A stretch of 43,392 bases of DNA, from the NCBI GenBank assembly GCA_947625205.1, contig CANQNN010000022.1:1-43392 (forward strand), written 5' to 3'. Numbering within the stretch: position 1 is the first letter of the stretch; the number at the start of each line of letters is the position of its first letter. A program made the translations under genes and the position numbers. Shown here piece by piece: positions 9,118-17,326 of this stretch. The notes below the pieces were generated by a model. It ran no database searches and was not told the origin of the DNA. It saw only the letters and a program-made list of their open reading frames with translations. The DNA is from an uncultured Lachnospiraceae bacterium (GTDB lineage: Bacteria; Bacillota; Clostridia; Lachnospirales; Lachnospiraceae).

Positions 9118-9155
9118 AGTTATTTAGTCGCAAAATCTATACGGTTTCACTGAGA

Positions 9156-10250
9156 TTAGATACCGTAGGTATCAACATCTTCCTGTGTGATGGTCTCTGC
9201 GTCGAAGCCCTTCTCATCCATGATGATAGTCTTCTCGGAGATCGTGCCGCCACTCTCAAGAGTCTTGATGATATCGTTGATGTAGGAAGACTGGAACGGG
9301 TTACACTGTCCGTCGTAGTTCCAGTTACCTGCAAGCAGCTCTTCCAGAGCGAACTTGTTGGTATCGAAACCGATGATCTTAACATCGCCGTCTACACCGT
9401 GTGTAATACCTGCGCTGTCCAGAGCTGCAACCGCACCCTGTGCCATATTGTCGTTCTCAGCGTAGATCACGTTGAAGCTCTCGCCGGAGTCGATTACGGA
9501 CTGAACGATCTGCTGCGCTTCCTCAGCGTTCCAGTTAGCTGTCTGCTCCATAACGATGTTCCAGCCTTCAGCAGCCGCTGTCTCTGTCAGTGCATCGGAA
9601 CGGCCGATTTGTGCTGCGGAACCCATAACGCCCTGGATATGGATGATGTTGTACTCGTCAAGATTCTGGCTCTTCATCCACTCAACCGCCTTGTCGCCCT
9701 CAGCTCTCATATCGGATACGATAGATGCCTCATAGAGACTCGGATCAGCATCGATGGTACGGTCGAACAGGATAACTCTTACGCCGTTAGCCTGCGCATC
9801 CTGCAGTACGGAATCCCAGCCGGATGTATCCGCTGCGGACAGAAGCAGGTAGTCAACGCCATCCTGGATGAACTGCTGTGCAGCGTTGATCTGCTCTTCG
9901 TTCTTCAGGCTGTATGCAAAAGATGCATCGTAACCGTTCTCTTCACAGAAGGTTGCTTTTAAGTCTGCATCGTTCGCCGTACGGTAACTGGACTCATTAG
10001 GATCGTTGTTGATGATACCTACTTTGATCAGTTCGCCGGAAGCGGCAGGAGCCTCAGCCTCATCTGTTGCCGCATCTGCTGTATCAGCTGTATCTGCTGT
10101 ATCAGCTGCTGTGTCAGCGGCAGGAGCCTCAGCCTCATCTGTTGTCGTGTCTGCAGCCGGTGCAGTTGTCTCGGCAGAATTACCGCCGCATCCGATAACG
10201 GAAGCCATTGTCATACCGGCTACTAACAAAAGTGCCAATTTCTTCTTCAT
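9156..10250 (-). CDS. Sugar ABC transporter substrate-binding lipoprotein (YtfQ-like)
   Basis: A 364-residue periplasmic-binding-protein type 1 (Peripla_BP_4) protein. A lipoprotein signal peptide runs from MKKKLALLL to Cys21 in the lipobox VIGCGG, so it should be tethered outside the membrane. Residues about 27-70 form an Ala/Asp/Thr/Glu-rich flexible linker with an internal duplication, and the ligand domain begins at LIKVGIINND. Motifs shared with YtfQ include QINAAQQFIQDGVDYLL, SGWDSVLQ and VILFDRTID. It is first in the transporter operon, with a strong sigma-A promoter (10328-10356) and a GGGAGG ribosome site. The ligand is unknown; the pentose genes downstream suggest arabinose or an arabinofuranose-like sugar. 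Confidence 0.9.
   Translation of the reverse strand: MKKKLALLLVAGMTMASVIGCGGNSAETTAPAADTTTDEAEAPAADTAADTADTADTADAATDEAEAPAASGELIKVGIINNDPNESSYRTANDADLKATFCEENGYDASFAYSLKNEEQINAAQQFIQDGVDYLLLSAADTSGWDSVLQDAQANGVRVILFDRTIDADPSLYEASIVSDMRAEGDKAVEWMKSQNLDEYNIIHIQGVMGSAAQIGRSDALTETAAAEGWNIVMEQTANWNAEEAQQIVQSVIDSGESFNVIYAENDNMAQGAVAALDSAGITHGVDGDVKIIGFDTNKFALEELLAGNWNYDGQCNPFQSSYINDIIKTLESGGTISEKTIIMDEKGFDAETITQEDVDTYGI
10041..10144 (-). repeat. Duplicated linker-coding segment in the binding-protein gene
   Basis: A 29-base stretch (10041-10069) recurs exactly at 10116-10144. Between the copies the DNA is a short, impure repeat of TGTATC/AGCTG units encoding Ala-Asp-Thr triplets. The repeated DNA encodes the TDEAEAPA blocks in the linker between lipid anchor and ligand domain, so length variation there should be tolerated. 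Confidence 0.85.
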
Positions 10251-10296
10251 TCTTTTTTCCTCCCTTAATTGATTGAATTAGAATTTGAAGTTTCAG

Positions 10297-10312
10297 GGCA
10301 AACGCTTTTCGT
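10297..10312 (-). promoter_or_regulatory. Possible catabolite-responsive (cre-like) element
   Basis: The minus-strand sequence CGAAAAGCGTTTGCC just downstream of the predicted start point resembles the CcpA cre consensus TGNAANCGNNNNCA with three mismatches. Its place, roughly +9 to +24, would fit a roadblock type of glucose repression of the transporter operon. The match is imperfect and unsupported by a second copy. Confidence 0.25.
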
Positions 10313-10327
10313 CTGCTCTGTGCTAAC

Positions 10328-10356
10328 ATTCTATCAACTTAAAAATATGCCGTCAA
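10328..10356 (-). promoter_or_regulatory. Sigma-A promoter of the sugar transporter operon
   Basis: On the minus strand TTGACG (10351-10356) and TAGAAT (10328-10333) are separated by exactly 17 bases. Transcription would start near 10321 and leave a leader of about 70 bases before the binding-protein ATG. The regulator gene 10684-11784 is divergent, so this spacer is the likely place for operator sites. Confidence 0.75.
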
Positions 10357-10396
10357 TGTTATTTCATTCCAGTTTTTCTATTTTGGTGAAACAAAC

Positions 10397-10437
10397 AATA
10401 CAAATTTTGATTTTTTTAAATAAATAAATACAAATTT
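10397..10437. promoter_or_regulatory. Direct repeats ATACAAATTT, candidate AraR-like operator half-sites
   Basis: AATACAAATTT occurs at 10397-10407 and 10427-10437, exactly 30 bases apart (about three helical turns), and a weaker ATACAAA copy begins at 10495. The ACAAAT core equals a half-site of the Bacillus AraR operator (ATTTGTACGTACAAAT). Here the sites are not full palindromes and the whole 10357-10683 stretch is AT-rich, so chance is a real alternative. Apart from these motifs and the promoter, no other clear element is seen in the 433-base spacer. Confidence 0.3.
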
Positions 10438-10683
10438 GGATAAATGTGTTATATTTTTTATGTATAAGTTAGTTTTTTTATTATTTATTCCGTGATACAA
10501 ACCTATTTTTACCCCGGATACGGTTGTCATTTCTACCCATATGCTGCCTGAAAAATATGTTTTTTTGAGGTTTTATCGTATATATAATAAATTTTTTCCC
10601 GGAATATACCATTCTTGCAGTTATAGTATGGCATATATGCATCCGTTGTCCGAATTAACCAAACCGCAGAAAGGAACACGCGC

Positions 10684-11784
10684 ATGCAGCCCAAATACCA
10701 GATTCTTGCCGACCGGCTGACGGATATGATCACCGCCAACATCAAGAACGGAATATACAGGCTTCCGACGGAGGCGGAATTGTGCCGCCAGTATCACATG
10801 AGCCGGCAGACTGTACGGCGGGCGCTCACATTATTGTGTGCGCAGAATCTGATCGTCAGAAAACAGGGCAGCGGCTCCTATGCCACGGGGCTGTCCGCCG
10901 ATGCTTCCCGGAATACGATCGGTCTGATGATCTCAAGCGATGAAGAATATATCTATCCCGACCTGATCGCCGACATCCGCTCCGTTCTCGCCTCGCACGG
11001 TTTCAGCCTGAAGCTGTTTGTGACCGGCAATCAGGTGGTCAGAGAGCGGCAGTATCTGGAGGATATCTTAAGGGAGCCGGTACGGGGACTGATTGCCGAA
11101 GGCTGTAAGAGCGCGCTGCCAAACCCCAATCTGGACCTGTATGAAGAACTGCACCGCCGCAGGGTGCCCGTCATTTTCCTGCACGGAGAGGTCCTTCCGC
11201 CGCTTTCATGGGCTGTCTGTATCAAGGACGATAACTTTTACGGCGGATATCTTCTGACGCAGTATCTGATCTCCCAGGGGCACACGAACATCGCCGGTCT
11301 GTTCAAAATAGATGACATACAGGGCGTTGAACGTTACCGGGGATTTGTCACCTGTATGCGCGACAGCGGGTATATGGCGCCGGATGACCGGATCGGCTGG
11401 TTTACGACGGCCCAGCAGGACGCCCTTGAAAAGAAGCAGGATACGGTATTTCTTCTGGATTTTATTCAGAAGCAGTTGAAATCATGTTCTGCGCTGATCT
11501 GTTACAATGACGAGATCGCTTACTGGATCATCAAAGAACTGCAATACGCGGGGCTGTCGATCCCGCAGGACATCGCGGTCGTATGTTTTGACAACAGCTA
11601 CTTAAGCGAGCTGAGCAGCATCCGGATCACAACCCTGACTCATAAACCCCACGAGATGGGGACCTGCGCCGCCGAATGTATGCTCCAGGCGCTGCAGGGT
11701 ATCCCCGTCTCATCGCAGGAGCTTCCCTGGGAACTGGTCAGCAGGGAAAGCGCGCTGACCCCCCCCCAGATGCCGGGCGCATAA
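10684..11784 (+). CDS. GntR/LacI-hybrid transcriptional regulator, AraR-like
   Basis: The 366-residue protein has an N-terminal GntR winged helix (residues about 1-70; PTEAELCRQYHMSRQTVRRALTLL and the wing RKQGSGSYA) joined to a LacI/GalR-type sugar-binding domain (about 78-360; TIGLMIS, QGHTNIAGLF, ALICYNDEIAYW, VVCFDNS). This fusion is the hallmark of AraR, the L-arabinose-responsive repressor of Bacillus and clostridia. It is transcribed away from the transporter operon across an AT-rich spacer with candidate half-sites, so it probably represses that operon and itself until the sugar is present. Start ATG follows AAAGGA. It converges on the response-regulator gene with a 36-base gap and no clear terminator. 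Confidence 0.82.
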   Translation: MQPKYQILADRLTDMITANIKNGIYRLPTEAELCRQYHMSRQTVRRALTLLCAQNLIVRKQGSGSYATGLSADASRNTIGLMISSDEEYIYPDLIADIRSVLASHGFSLKLFVTGNQVVRERQYLEDILREPVRGLIAEGCKSALPNPNLDLYEELHRRRVPVIFLHGEVLPPLSWAVCIKDDNFYGGYLLTQYLISQGHTNIAGLFKIDDIQGVERYRGFVTCMRDSGYMAPDDRIGWFTTAQQDALEKKQDTVFLLDFIQKQLKSCSALICYNDEIAYWIIKELQYAGLSIPQDIAVVCFDNSYLSELSSIRITTLTHKPHEMGTCAAECMLQALQGIPVSSQELPWELVSRESALTPPQMPGA

Positions 11785-11820
11785 ACGGGCTTGGGCGCAC
11801 AGAGCGCATAAACGCAGGCG

Positions 11821-13443
11821 TCAGGGCGTGATCCTGGCACGGTATTCTCTCGGCGTACACCCATGTGTTTTCTTGAATACAAAGCTAAAATAATGAGGAT
11901 CCTTATACCCTACCTCCAGCGCAATGTCCCCCGATGTTTTATCTGTCCGCCGGAGCAGCTTCCTAGCCTTTTCCATACGCTTGCCCGTCACATACTCGAT
12001 GAAGGTCTCCTCCATCGCCTGGCTGAAAATAGCGCTGAAATAATTGGCGCTGACGTTGACTTCCCGCGCCACCGAATTGAGCGACAGGGTCTCCTGCGCG
12101 TAATTTTCTTCAATATATTCGAGCGCCTTCTTAAGTATCTTCTTGCTCTGGTTGTCCGAAGCGCGGTCGCGCAGCTCCATCGCTTTCTCCATAACGTTCC
12201 GTATATACGGGGTCAGCTCTTCATCGCTCAAGTTTATCTCCTGTATCCGGTCCTCTCCCATCTGCTGCTGTAATTCCTTCTTGTCATAACCAAGCGACTC
12301 CACATACGCAGTGGCCACAAAATAGATATGATATATAAGATAATTTCTGAACAGCTTCGATGCCAGCGCTTCCTGCAGACTGTGCAGCCAGTTGTCCACA
12401 AATTCCCCGATCTCGTCATGACTGCCCCGCTGCAGGAAATCCCGGATCAGCCCCGGCGCCACTTTGTCGGAATCGATATCTGCAATATTACCGCCTTCCT
12501 TAATCGGCATATAATTATCCGTCACTTCTTTAGTCAGTATATGTACCGACGGCATCAGAAAACGGTACGCAAACAGATGATTGACTTTCCCGTAACAGTC
12601 GGCCAGCATACTAAGGCGTTCTACCGGTTCGCCGACGGCCGCATACCATTCAAACTCTTCTTCGTCCGGCCGACAGATGCGCTCTACGTTCTCAAGACAT
12701 CTGGCGGTCAGCTCGCCTATCTGTTCAGGGCTTCCCTTTATAAGAACCCCGTATGTATTGATGTTCCAGCGAAAGACCACATGCTCAGGATAGCGCACAA
12801 AATAGCGGAGAAGCTCTTCCCTTTTTCTTGCAAAAGCCTCCGATTCCAGACTACCGCTCTCCCCCGTCTTCTTCTCCTGAAGACTGAACATGAGAAGGTT
12901 GTAGCAGGGCGCATTGATCTTAATGGACAGCTCCGCCGCCGCCTCGTAGATATCCTGTACAGGCATTCTTCCCTCAAACACCTTGACAAAGAAATTGGTC
13001 CTGGAAAACTGCTCGTATTCTCTTGCCTCGTTCTGATATTTTTCCTGATAGTTCTTCTGCTCCCTCTCCGCCTCTATCTTTGATTTCAGCTCCGACAACA
13101 CCTTCTGGAGCGTGCTTCTCGTAATGGGCTTGAGCAGATACTGCTCCACGCCGACTGTGATCGCCTGTCTGGCATATTCAAAGTCGTCATGACCGCTGAT
13201 AATAATGATCTTCATATCGGGAAATTCCTGATGTACGATGCGGCTTAAGGACAGCCCATCCATAAAAGGCATCTTAATATCCGTCAGCAGCACATCCGGC
13301 TGCGTCTTCTGTATAAGCGGAAGGGCCATCTCGCCATCGGCCGCATCGCCCACGAAACGGTATCCCCACTGCTGCCACGGGATATTGTCGCGCAGCCCTT
13401 CCCTCACAATACTTTCATCCTCCACCACAAATACCTTAAGCAT
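11821..13443 (-). CDS. YesN-type response regulator, receiver plus AraC DNA-binding domain
   Basis: A 540-residue regulator. The receiver domain (1-120) shows acidic residues EDE at 8-10, phospho-acceptor Asp55 in LLTDIKMPFMDG, and LLKPI. A long middle region of roughly 300 residues follows, and the C-terminal 100 residues form an AraC-type double helix-turn-helix (SLNSVAREVNVSANYFSAIF ... IALEVGYKDPHYFSFVFKK). This design pairs with LytS/YesM-type histidine kinases and usually activates sugar-import operons. The cognate kinase and a sugar-binding sensor lie directly upstream, with a 29-base gap to the sensor gene. Its likely target is the YtfQ-type transporter operon 1.5 kb away, but no binding site could be identified. 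Confidence 0.9.
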   Translation of the reverse strand: MLKVFVVEDESIVREGLRDNIPWQQWGYRFVGDAADGEMALPLIQKTQPDVLLTDIKMPFMDGLSLSRIVHQEFPDMKIIIISGHDDFEYARQAITVGVEQYLLKPITRSTLQKVLSELKSKIEAEREQKNYQEKYQNEAREYEQFSRTNFFVKVFEGRMPVQDIYEAAAELSIKINAPCYNLLMFSLQEKKTGESGSLESEAFARKREELLRYFVRYPEHVVFRWNINTYGVLIKGSPEQIGELTARCLENVERICRPDEEEFEWYAAVGEPVERLSMLADCYGKVNHLFAYRFLMPSVHILTKEVTDNYMPIKEGGNIADIDSDKVAPGLIRDFLQRGSHDEIGEFVDNWLHSLQEALASKLFRNYLIYHIYFVATAYVESLGYDKKELQQQMGEDRIQEINLSDEELTPYIRNVMEKAMELRDRASDNQSKKILKKALEYIEENYAQETLSLNSVAREVNVSANYFSAIFSQAMEETFIEYVTGKRMEKARKLLRRTDKTSGDIALEVGYKDPHYFSFVFKKTHGCTPREYRARITP

Positions 13444-13472
13444 AACCGTTCACCCCAGTACTACCTTCTCCA

Positions 13473-14507
13473 TCAATAGTTCCGTTCGCTGAGAACGCTT
13501 TCCGTCACATTGTCCGCCGTAAAAACATCCTCGTCCACATAATACTGCTTCTCAACTTTCTCCCCGCTCTCAAGCATCCTGATCACATCCGAAACATATT
13601 CCCCCTGATTCGGGTTACACTCGATATCCACATTGATGATACCGTCAGCCACCATAGAAAGCGCTTCGTGCGTACCGTCCACCGAAATGACCGTGATGTC
13701 TCCCTCTACGCCCACGCTCCTTCCGGACTCGCTGATCGCCTCGAGCGCGCCGAACGTCATATCGTCATTCTGTGATACTACCACGTCGATCTGCGAATAC
13801 TTCTTAAGTATGCTCTCCATGACCTCCCTGCCCTTGGCGGAGGTAAAATCGGCGTACTCCTGGGCCAGTATGTTCCAGTTATCATGGGTCTGCGCCACCT
13901 CGAAGAACCCTTTGGTCCTGCCGATCTGGGAGGAGGAGCCTTCGGTTCCCTTGAGCAAGACAATGTTGATCTCACTATCCTGCCTGCCGCTGCGCTTCAG
14001 ATCGTTTTCAAGCCAGCGTCCCGCCTTCTCTCCCTCCTTGACAAAATCGCTCCCCACACAGGTGACATAGAGGCTCTTATCCTTCACGTCCACATTGCGG
14101 TCCATCAGAATAACCGGTATACCCGCTTCCTTCGCCTCCTGAAGCACGGTCTCCCATCCGGTCTCCACCACGGGCGAAAAGACGATGTAGTCCACCCGCT
14201 GAGAGATAAAGCTGCGGATGGCTTTGATCTGGTTTTCCTGCTTCTGTCTCGCGTTGTTAAATATCAGGAAGTATCCGTTCTGCTGCGTAAAGGTATTCTG
14301 TACCGACTCCGTATTGGCGGTCCGCCACATGGATTCACTGCCAAGCTGCGACACGCCCACCACGATCCGGTCCGCATCCTCGCTGACATACGGCTCTTCC
14401 TCGATGTCCGTAAACATTCCCAGGGCCCATCCCGACATCAGCATGACGAAAAGGACTGCCGCCAGAAATATGACCGGTATTTTATTGATGCGGGTACTCT
14501 GCTTCAT
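13473..14507 (-). CDS. Membrane-anchored YtfQ-like sugar-binding sensor protein
   Basis: A protein of about 344 residues with one N-terminal hydrophobic helix (IPVIFLAAVLFVMLMSG) and a Peripla_BP_4 ligand domain. There is no lipobox Cys, so it is probably anchored by an uncleaved helix. The ligand domain is strikingly like E. coli YtfQ: SMWRTANTES, QKQENQIKAIRSFI, PVVETGWETVLQEAKEAGIPV, DVKDKSLY. ATG 14505-14507 is chosen because AGGAGAG precedes it; the frame extends upstream to 14567 without a ribosome site. The start overlaps the kinase 3' end by 26 bases. Location between kinase and regulator genes makes it the sugar-detecting partner of a three-component system rather than a transport protein. 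Confidence 0.85.
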   Translation of the reverse strand: MKQSTRINKIPVIFLAAVLFVMLMSGWALGMFTDIEEEPYVSEDADRIVVGVSQLGSESMWRTANTESVQNTFTQQNGYFLIFNNARQKQENQIKAIRSFISQRVDYIVFSPVVETGWETVLQEAKEAGIPVILMDRNVDVKDKSLYVTCVGSDFVKEGEKAGRWLENDLKRSGRQDSEINIVLLKGTEGSSSQIGRTKGFFEVAQTHDNWNILAQEYADFTSAKGREVMESILKKYSQIDVVVSQNDDMTFGALEAISESGRSVGVEGDITVISVDGTHEALSMVADGIINVDIECNPNQGEYVSDVIRMLESGEKVEKQYYVDEDVFTADNVTESVLSERNY

Positions 14508-16017
14508 CCTGCTCTCCTGTCTGCGGTTCTTCCGTCTGCACATCCCGGGATACCGCCGTCTCCTCATACGGCACTGCGGGGATCACGATCTCCACGCAAG
14601 TCCCCTGTCCGGAAACGGAATCGATCGTCATTCCGTATTCCGCGCCGTAATTCATCCTGATACGCTCATTGACATTGGCAAGGCCGAACCCCTTATCCGT
14701 ATCTTTACAGGGCTTCACGATCTCACCCTGCAGCTTTTGAAGCTCTTCGGGGACCATACCCACGCCGTTATCCTCAACCTTAAGATGTATCCTGTTCTCC
14801 TCCATTGTGCCCGTCACAATGATACGGCCTCTGGAGCGCTTATATTTAATACCGTGGTAAAGGGAATTCTCCACCAATGGCTGCAGCGTAAGCTTTAATA
14901 CCTGATACCGGTACAGTTCAGGATCGATACGGATCTCATACTCCAGTATATCCCTGTATCTCACCTGCTGGATCTCCAGATAGCTACGGATGTGCATCTC
15001 CTCTTCCTGTATGGTGATATATTCCCTGCCTTTACTTAATACAAGCCTGAAGAATTCCGACAGCGACATGACCATGTTGACCGCCTTGTCGGGATCGTTG
15101 CCCTCGATCAGCCACACGATCGTGTCCAGCGTGTTGTAGAGGAAATGGGGATTGATCTGCTCCTGCAAAAGACGCAGATCCACCTGGCGCATCTTGCGCT
15201 CATCTTCCTTGATCTTCTGTACAAACCCCTCTATATTCTCCGTCATGATATTGACGCTGTCCGCCAGAACAGCGACCTCATCGTGGGTATCCACATCCGC
15301 GCGTGCGGAGAAATCGCCCTCCGAAACCCGTTTTGCCACCTGCGAAAGCTCCTGGATCGGCTTAATGATCCCTCGCACGATCACAACCGTCAGCACAACC
15401 ACAATGATCAGAATAAACGCCAGCGTTATACCGCACAGCACCGTGAAAGCGTGCACCCTCCTGTTGAGCTGCTCCGTCAGATGCTCCATGCTCCTGGTCT
15501 GATAATATATGTAATACTGAATGTCATCCTGAACCAGCTCTGTCATGATATAGATGTTATTATCCAGCATCTCTATATTCATGTCATAACTGTTCTTATT
15601 ATCCAGATTGGCTTTGATGTCATCAACCCTGTCTTCCAGTGTATCAATGTTGCGCATCAATATCTGCAGCCATGCCCGGCTCTCTCCGTCTGTGGTGATG
15701 CGCATCAGATTGCCGAACTCGCTGCGAAGCTCCGCTATCAGATAGTATGGGTCCTGCAGACTGTCGTCATCGCCGATGGACTCGAAAGTCACGGCTCCGA
15801 CTACCAGCTTGTAAAGACTCTCGTCCATCTCTTCTTTGAAGTTGAGATTATAATTATTGGCTATCGTCATATTGCTCACGATCGTATCATATGCCGCGCT
15901 GTAATTATGCAGCGCATAGATCAGATACACTACCATAGTCAGAAAAGGGACCGCAATGACCGCCGTGAGCATACCCAGCTTATGTTTTATGGAATATTTG
16001 ATCTTTCCGGACTCCAT
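14482..16017 (-). CDS. LytS/YesM-type sensor histidine kinase
   Basis: A 511-residue membrane kinase. It has a first membrane helix at about 13-35, an extracytoplasmic region of about 150 residues, a second helix at about 190-215, HAMP (IIKPIQELSQVAKRVSEGDF), a His_kinase domain with INPHFLYNTLDTI (His291 as phospho-acceptor) and a HATPase domain with VEDNGVGM and GFGLANVNERI. The extracellular part shows no recognisable sugar-binding fold, consistent with sensing through the separate binding protein encoded next. It is first in a kinase-sensor-regulator operon. The C-terminal 30 residues are acidic and Gln/Glu-rich and lie where the sensor gene begins. Confidence 0.9.
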   Translation of the reverse strand: MESGKIKYSIKHKLGMLTAVIAVPFLTMVVYLIYALHNYSAAYDTIVSNMTIANNYNLNFKEEMDESLYKLVVGAVTFESIGDDDSLQDPYYLIAELRSEFGNLMRITTDGESRAWLQILMRNIDTLEDRVDDIKANLDNKNSYDMNIEMLDNNIYIMTELVQDDIQYYIYYQTRSMEHLTEQLNRRVHAFTVLCGITLAFILIIVVVLTVVIVRGIIKPIQELSQVAKRVSEGDFSARADVDTHDEVAVLADSVNIMTENIEGFVQKIKEDERKMRQVDLRLLQEQINPHFLYNTLDTIVWLIEGNDPDKAVNMVMSLSEFFRLVLSKGREYITIQEEEMHIRSYLEIQQVRYRDILEYEIRIDPELYRYQVLKLTLQPLVENSLYHGIKYKRSRGRIIVTGTMEENRIHLKVEDNGVGMVPEELQKLQGEIVKPCKDTDKGFGLANVNERIRMNYGAEYGMTIDSVSGQGTCVEIVIPAVPYEETAVSRDVQTEEPQTGEQDEAEYPHQ

Positions 16018-16107
16018 TTTACTCTCCTTTCCTACTATTCTACCAATATTCCTGTAAATTGCAATTTTTTTAACAATCCTCCATAAATTCCACTTTTATT
16101 TGCGCAA

Positions 16108-16136
16108 TTGCAAAAAATGCAAATATAGTGTATTAT
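16108..16136 (+). promoter_or_regulatory. Sigma-A promoter of the diguanylate cyclase gene
   Basis: TTGCAA (16108-16113) and TATTAT (16131-16136) are 17 bases apart. Transcription would start about 20 bases before the TTG start codon. The spacer 16018-16165 is shared with the divergent histidine-kinase gene, for which no equally good promoter was found. Confidence 0.65.
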
Positions 16137-16165
16137 AAAGGTATTATTTTTTCAGGGGAAGCTGT

Positions 16166-17266
16166 TTGGAAAATAAGATGAAATTATCGGATGTATTTAA
16201 CAAATTATATAAGGTGATCTGCAAGGACACCGGCGACCGGAATGAGTCGTCAAAGCTTATCATTGTCACCAGAATGCTCATGCTGACAATAATAGTTTAC
16301 TCCCTGATCAATAGCATTCTGTTTCTTCCCGTACCCTCCACGGGCGGCCGGATCTTCTTCAATGTGTCCATGATCGTTTTTCTTGGCATTTTTGTAATGT
16401 CCTACTACCAGCGGACGCTTGCGACCTACTATATTCTCAATCTGAGCATGCTGGTATGGGTCGTTGTCAACGTCCGTCTGTTCGGCTGGGACATCGGCGT
16501 GCAGCATTTTATTTTTGTGCTGCTGGTCTTCTGTTTTTTTGCAAGATACAGACAGGAGCATATCAAGATCGCCTATGTGCTCGTCCTCCTGATACTGCGC
16601 CTGTACCTGTTCTTTTACTGTCAGAACAACGCCCCGGACATCATCGTGGCGGAGAACATCATCTACAAATACCAGCTTCTGAACTCTTTTGTGATCTTCT
16701 GGTCGCTGTCCATGCTGGCGTACTTCTTCAGCACGGATACGCAAGCGCTGGAGGGCAAGCTGATCGAATACAACCAACAGTTGAAGACCCAGGCAAGCAT
16801 CGATCCCCTGACGGGTCTGCATAACCGCCGCAGCACCATAGAATATCTGGAGGGCCTTCTTGCCTCTGCGGAGCGTGCGGTCAGCATCTGCCTGTGCGAT
16901 ATCGACCTCTTTAAAAGGATAAACGACACATACGGCCATAACGTGGGAGACACCGTTCTGCAGGAGCTTGCCCGGACATTCGGTCGGGAGCTGCCCGCCG
17001 GTTCCTTCGTATCGCGCTGGGGCGGTGAGGAATTCCTGCTGATCTTCCCCGACATCAACGGCGATGAGGCCAAAATCGCACTGGAAACACTTCGGCAGAA
17101 GATCAAGGCGATCGTATTTGACGGAGAAAGTGAGACTTTTTCCATCTCGCTGACTTTCGGTCTGGTGGAATATGACTTCCAGAGCAATCTGACCGCTATC
17201 TTAAAAGAGGCGGACGAGAAATTATATCTCGGCAAAGAAAGCGGACGGGACCGCATTATATTTTAG
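16166..17266 (+). CDS. Membrane diguanylate cyclase (GGDEF domain)
   Basis: The 366-residue protein has six hydrophobic segments in its first 200 residues and a C-terminal GGDEF domain (about 205-366) with DPLTGLHNRRS, the DxD-type site CDIDLFKRIND and the active-site motif GGEEF at 286-290, so it should make cyclic di-GMP from two GTP. No RxxD inhibitory site precedes the motif, suggesting no product inhibition through the classical I-site. TTG 16166-16168 is the likely start because AGGGGA lies about seven bases upstream; the first ATG, four codons later, would be too far. It is divergent from the kinase operon, and the signal it senses is unknown. Confidence 0.88.
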   Translation: MENKMKLSDVFNKLYKVICKDTGDRNESSKLIIVTRMLMLTIIVYSLINSILFLPVPSTGGRIFFNVSMIVFLGIFVMSYYQRTLATYYILNLSMLVWVVVNVRLFGWDIGVQHFIFVLLVFCFFARYRQEHIKIAYVLVLLILRLYLFFYCQNNAPDIIVAENIIYKYQLLNSFVIFWSLSMLAYFFSTDTQALEGKLIEYNQQLKTQASIDPLTGLHNRRSTIEYLEGLLASAERAVSICLCDIDLFKRINDTYGHNVGDTVLQELARTFGRELPAGSFVSRWGGEEFLLIFPDINGDEAKIALETLRQKIKAIVFDGESETFSISLTFGLVEYDFQSNLTAILKEADEKLYLGKESGRDRIIF

Positions 17267-17326
17267 TCTCATGATTTCATGACGCGTCTCATATAATTAC
17301 TACAAATCCAATCGGCAGGTATTGTT

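Noticed and set aside
8940..9962. A 340-codon plus-strand open frame over the binding-protein gene
   Set aside because: It is antisense to a clear lipoprotein gene, has no ribosome site and runs through the hairpin cluster.
10251..10683. Considered as a riboswitch region before the transporter operon
   Set aside because: The leader after the predicted start point is only about 70 bases with no stable fold; regulation by proteins is more likely.
11777..11814. Direct repeat GCGCATAAACG near the end of the AraR-like gene
   Set aside because: Eleven bases, two copies, at a gene end without structure; probably incidental.
15145..16086. A 313-codon plus-strand frame over the histidine-kinase gene
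   Set aside because: It is antisense to a kinase with intact motifs; the His/Ile-rich translation is a typical shadow.
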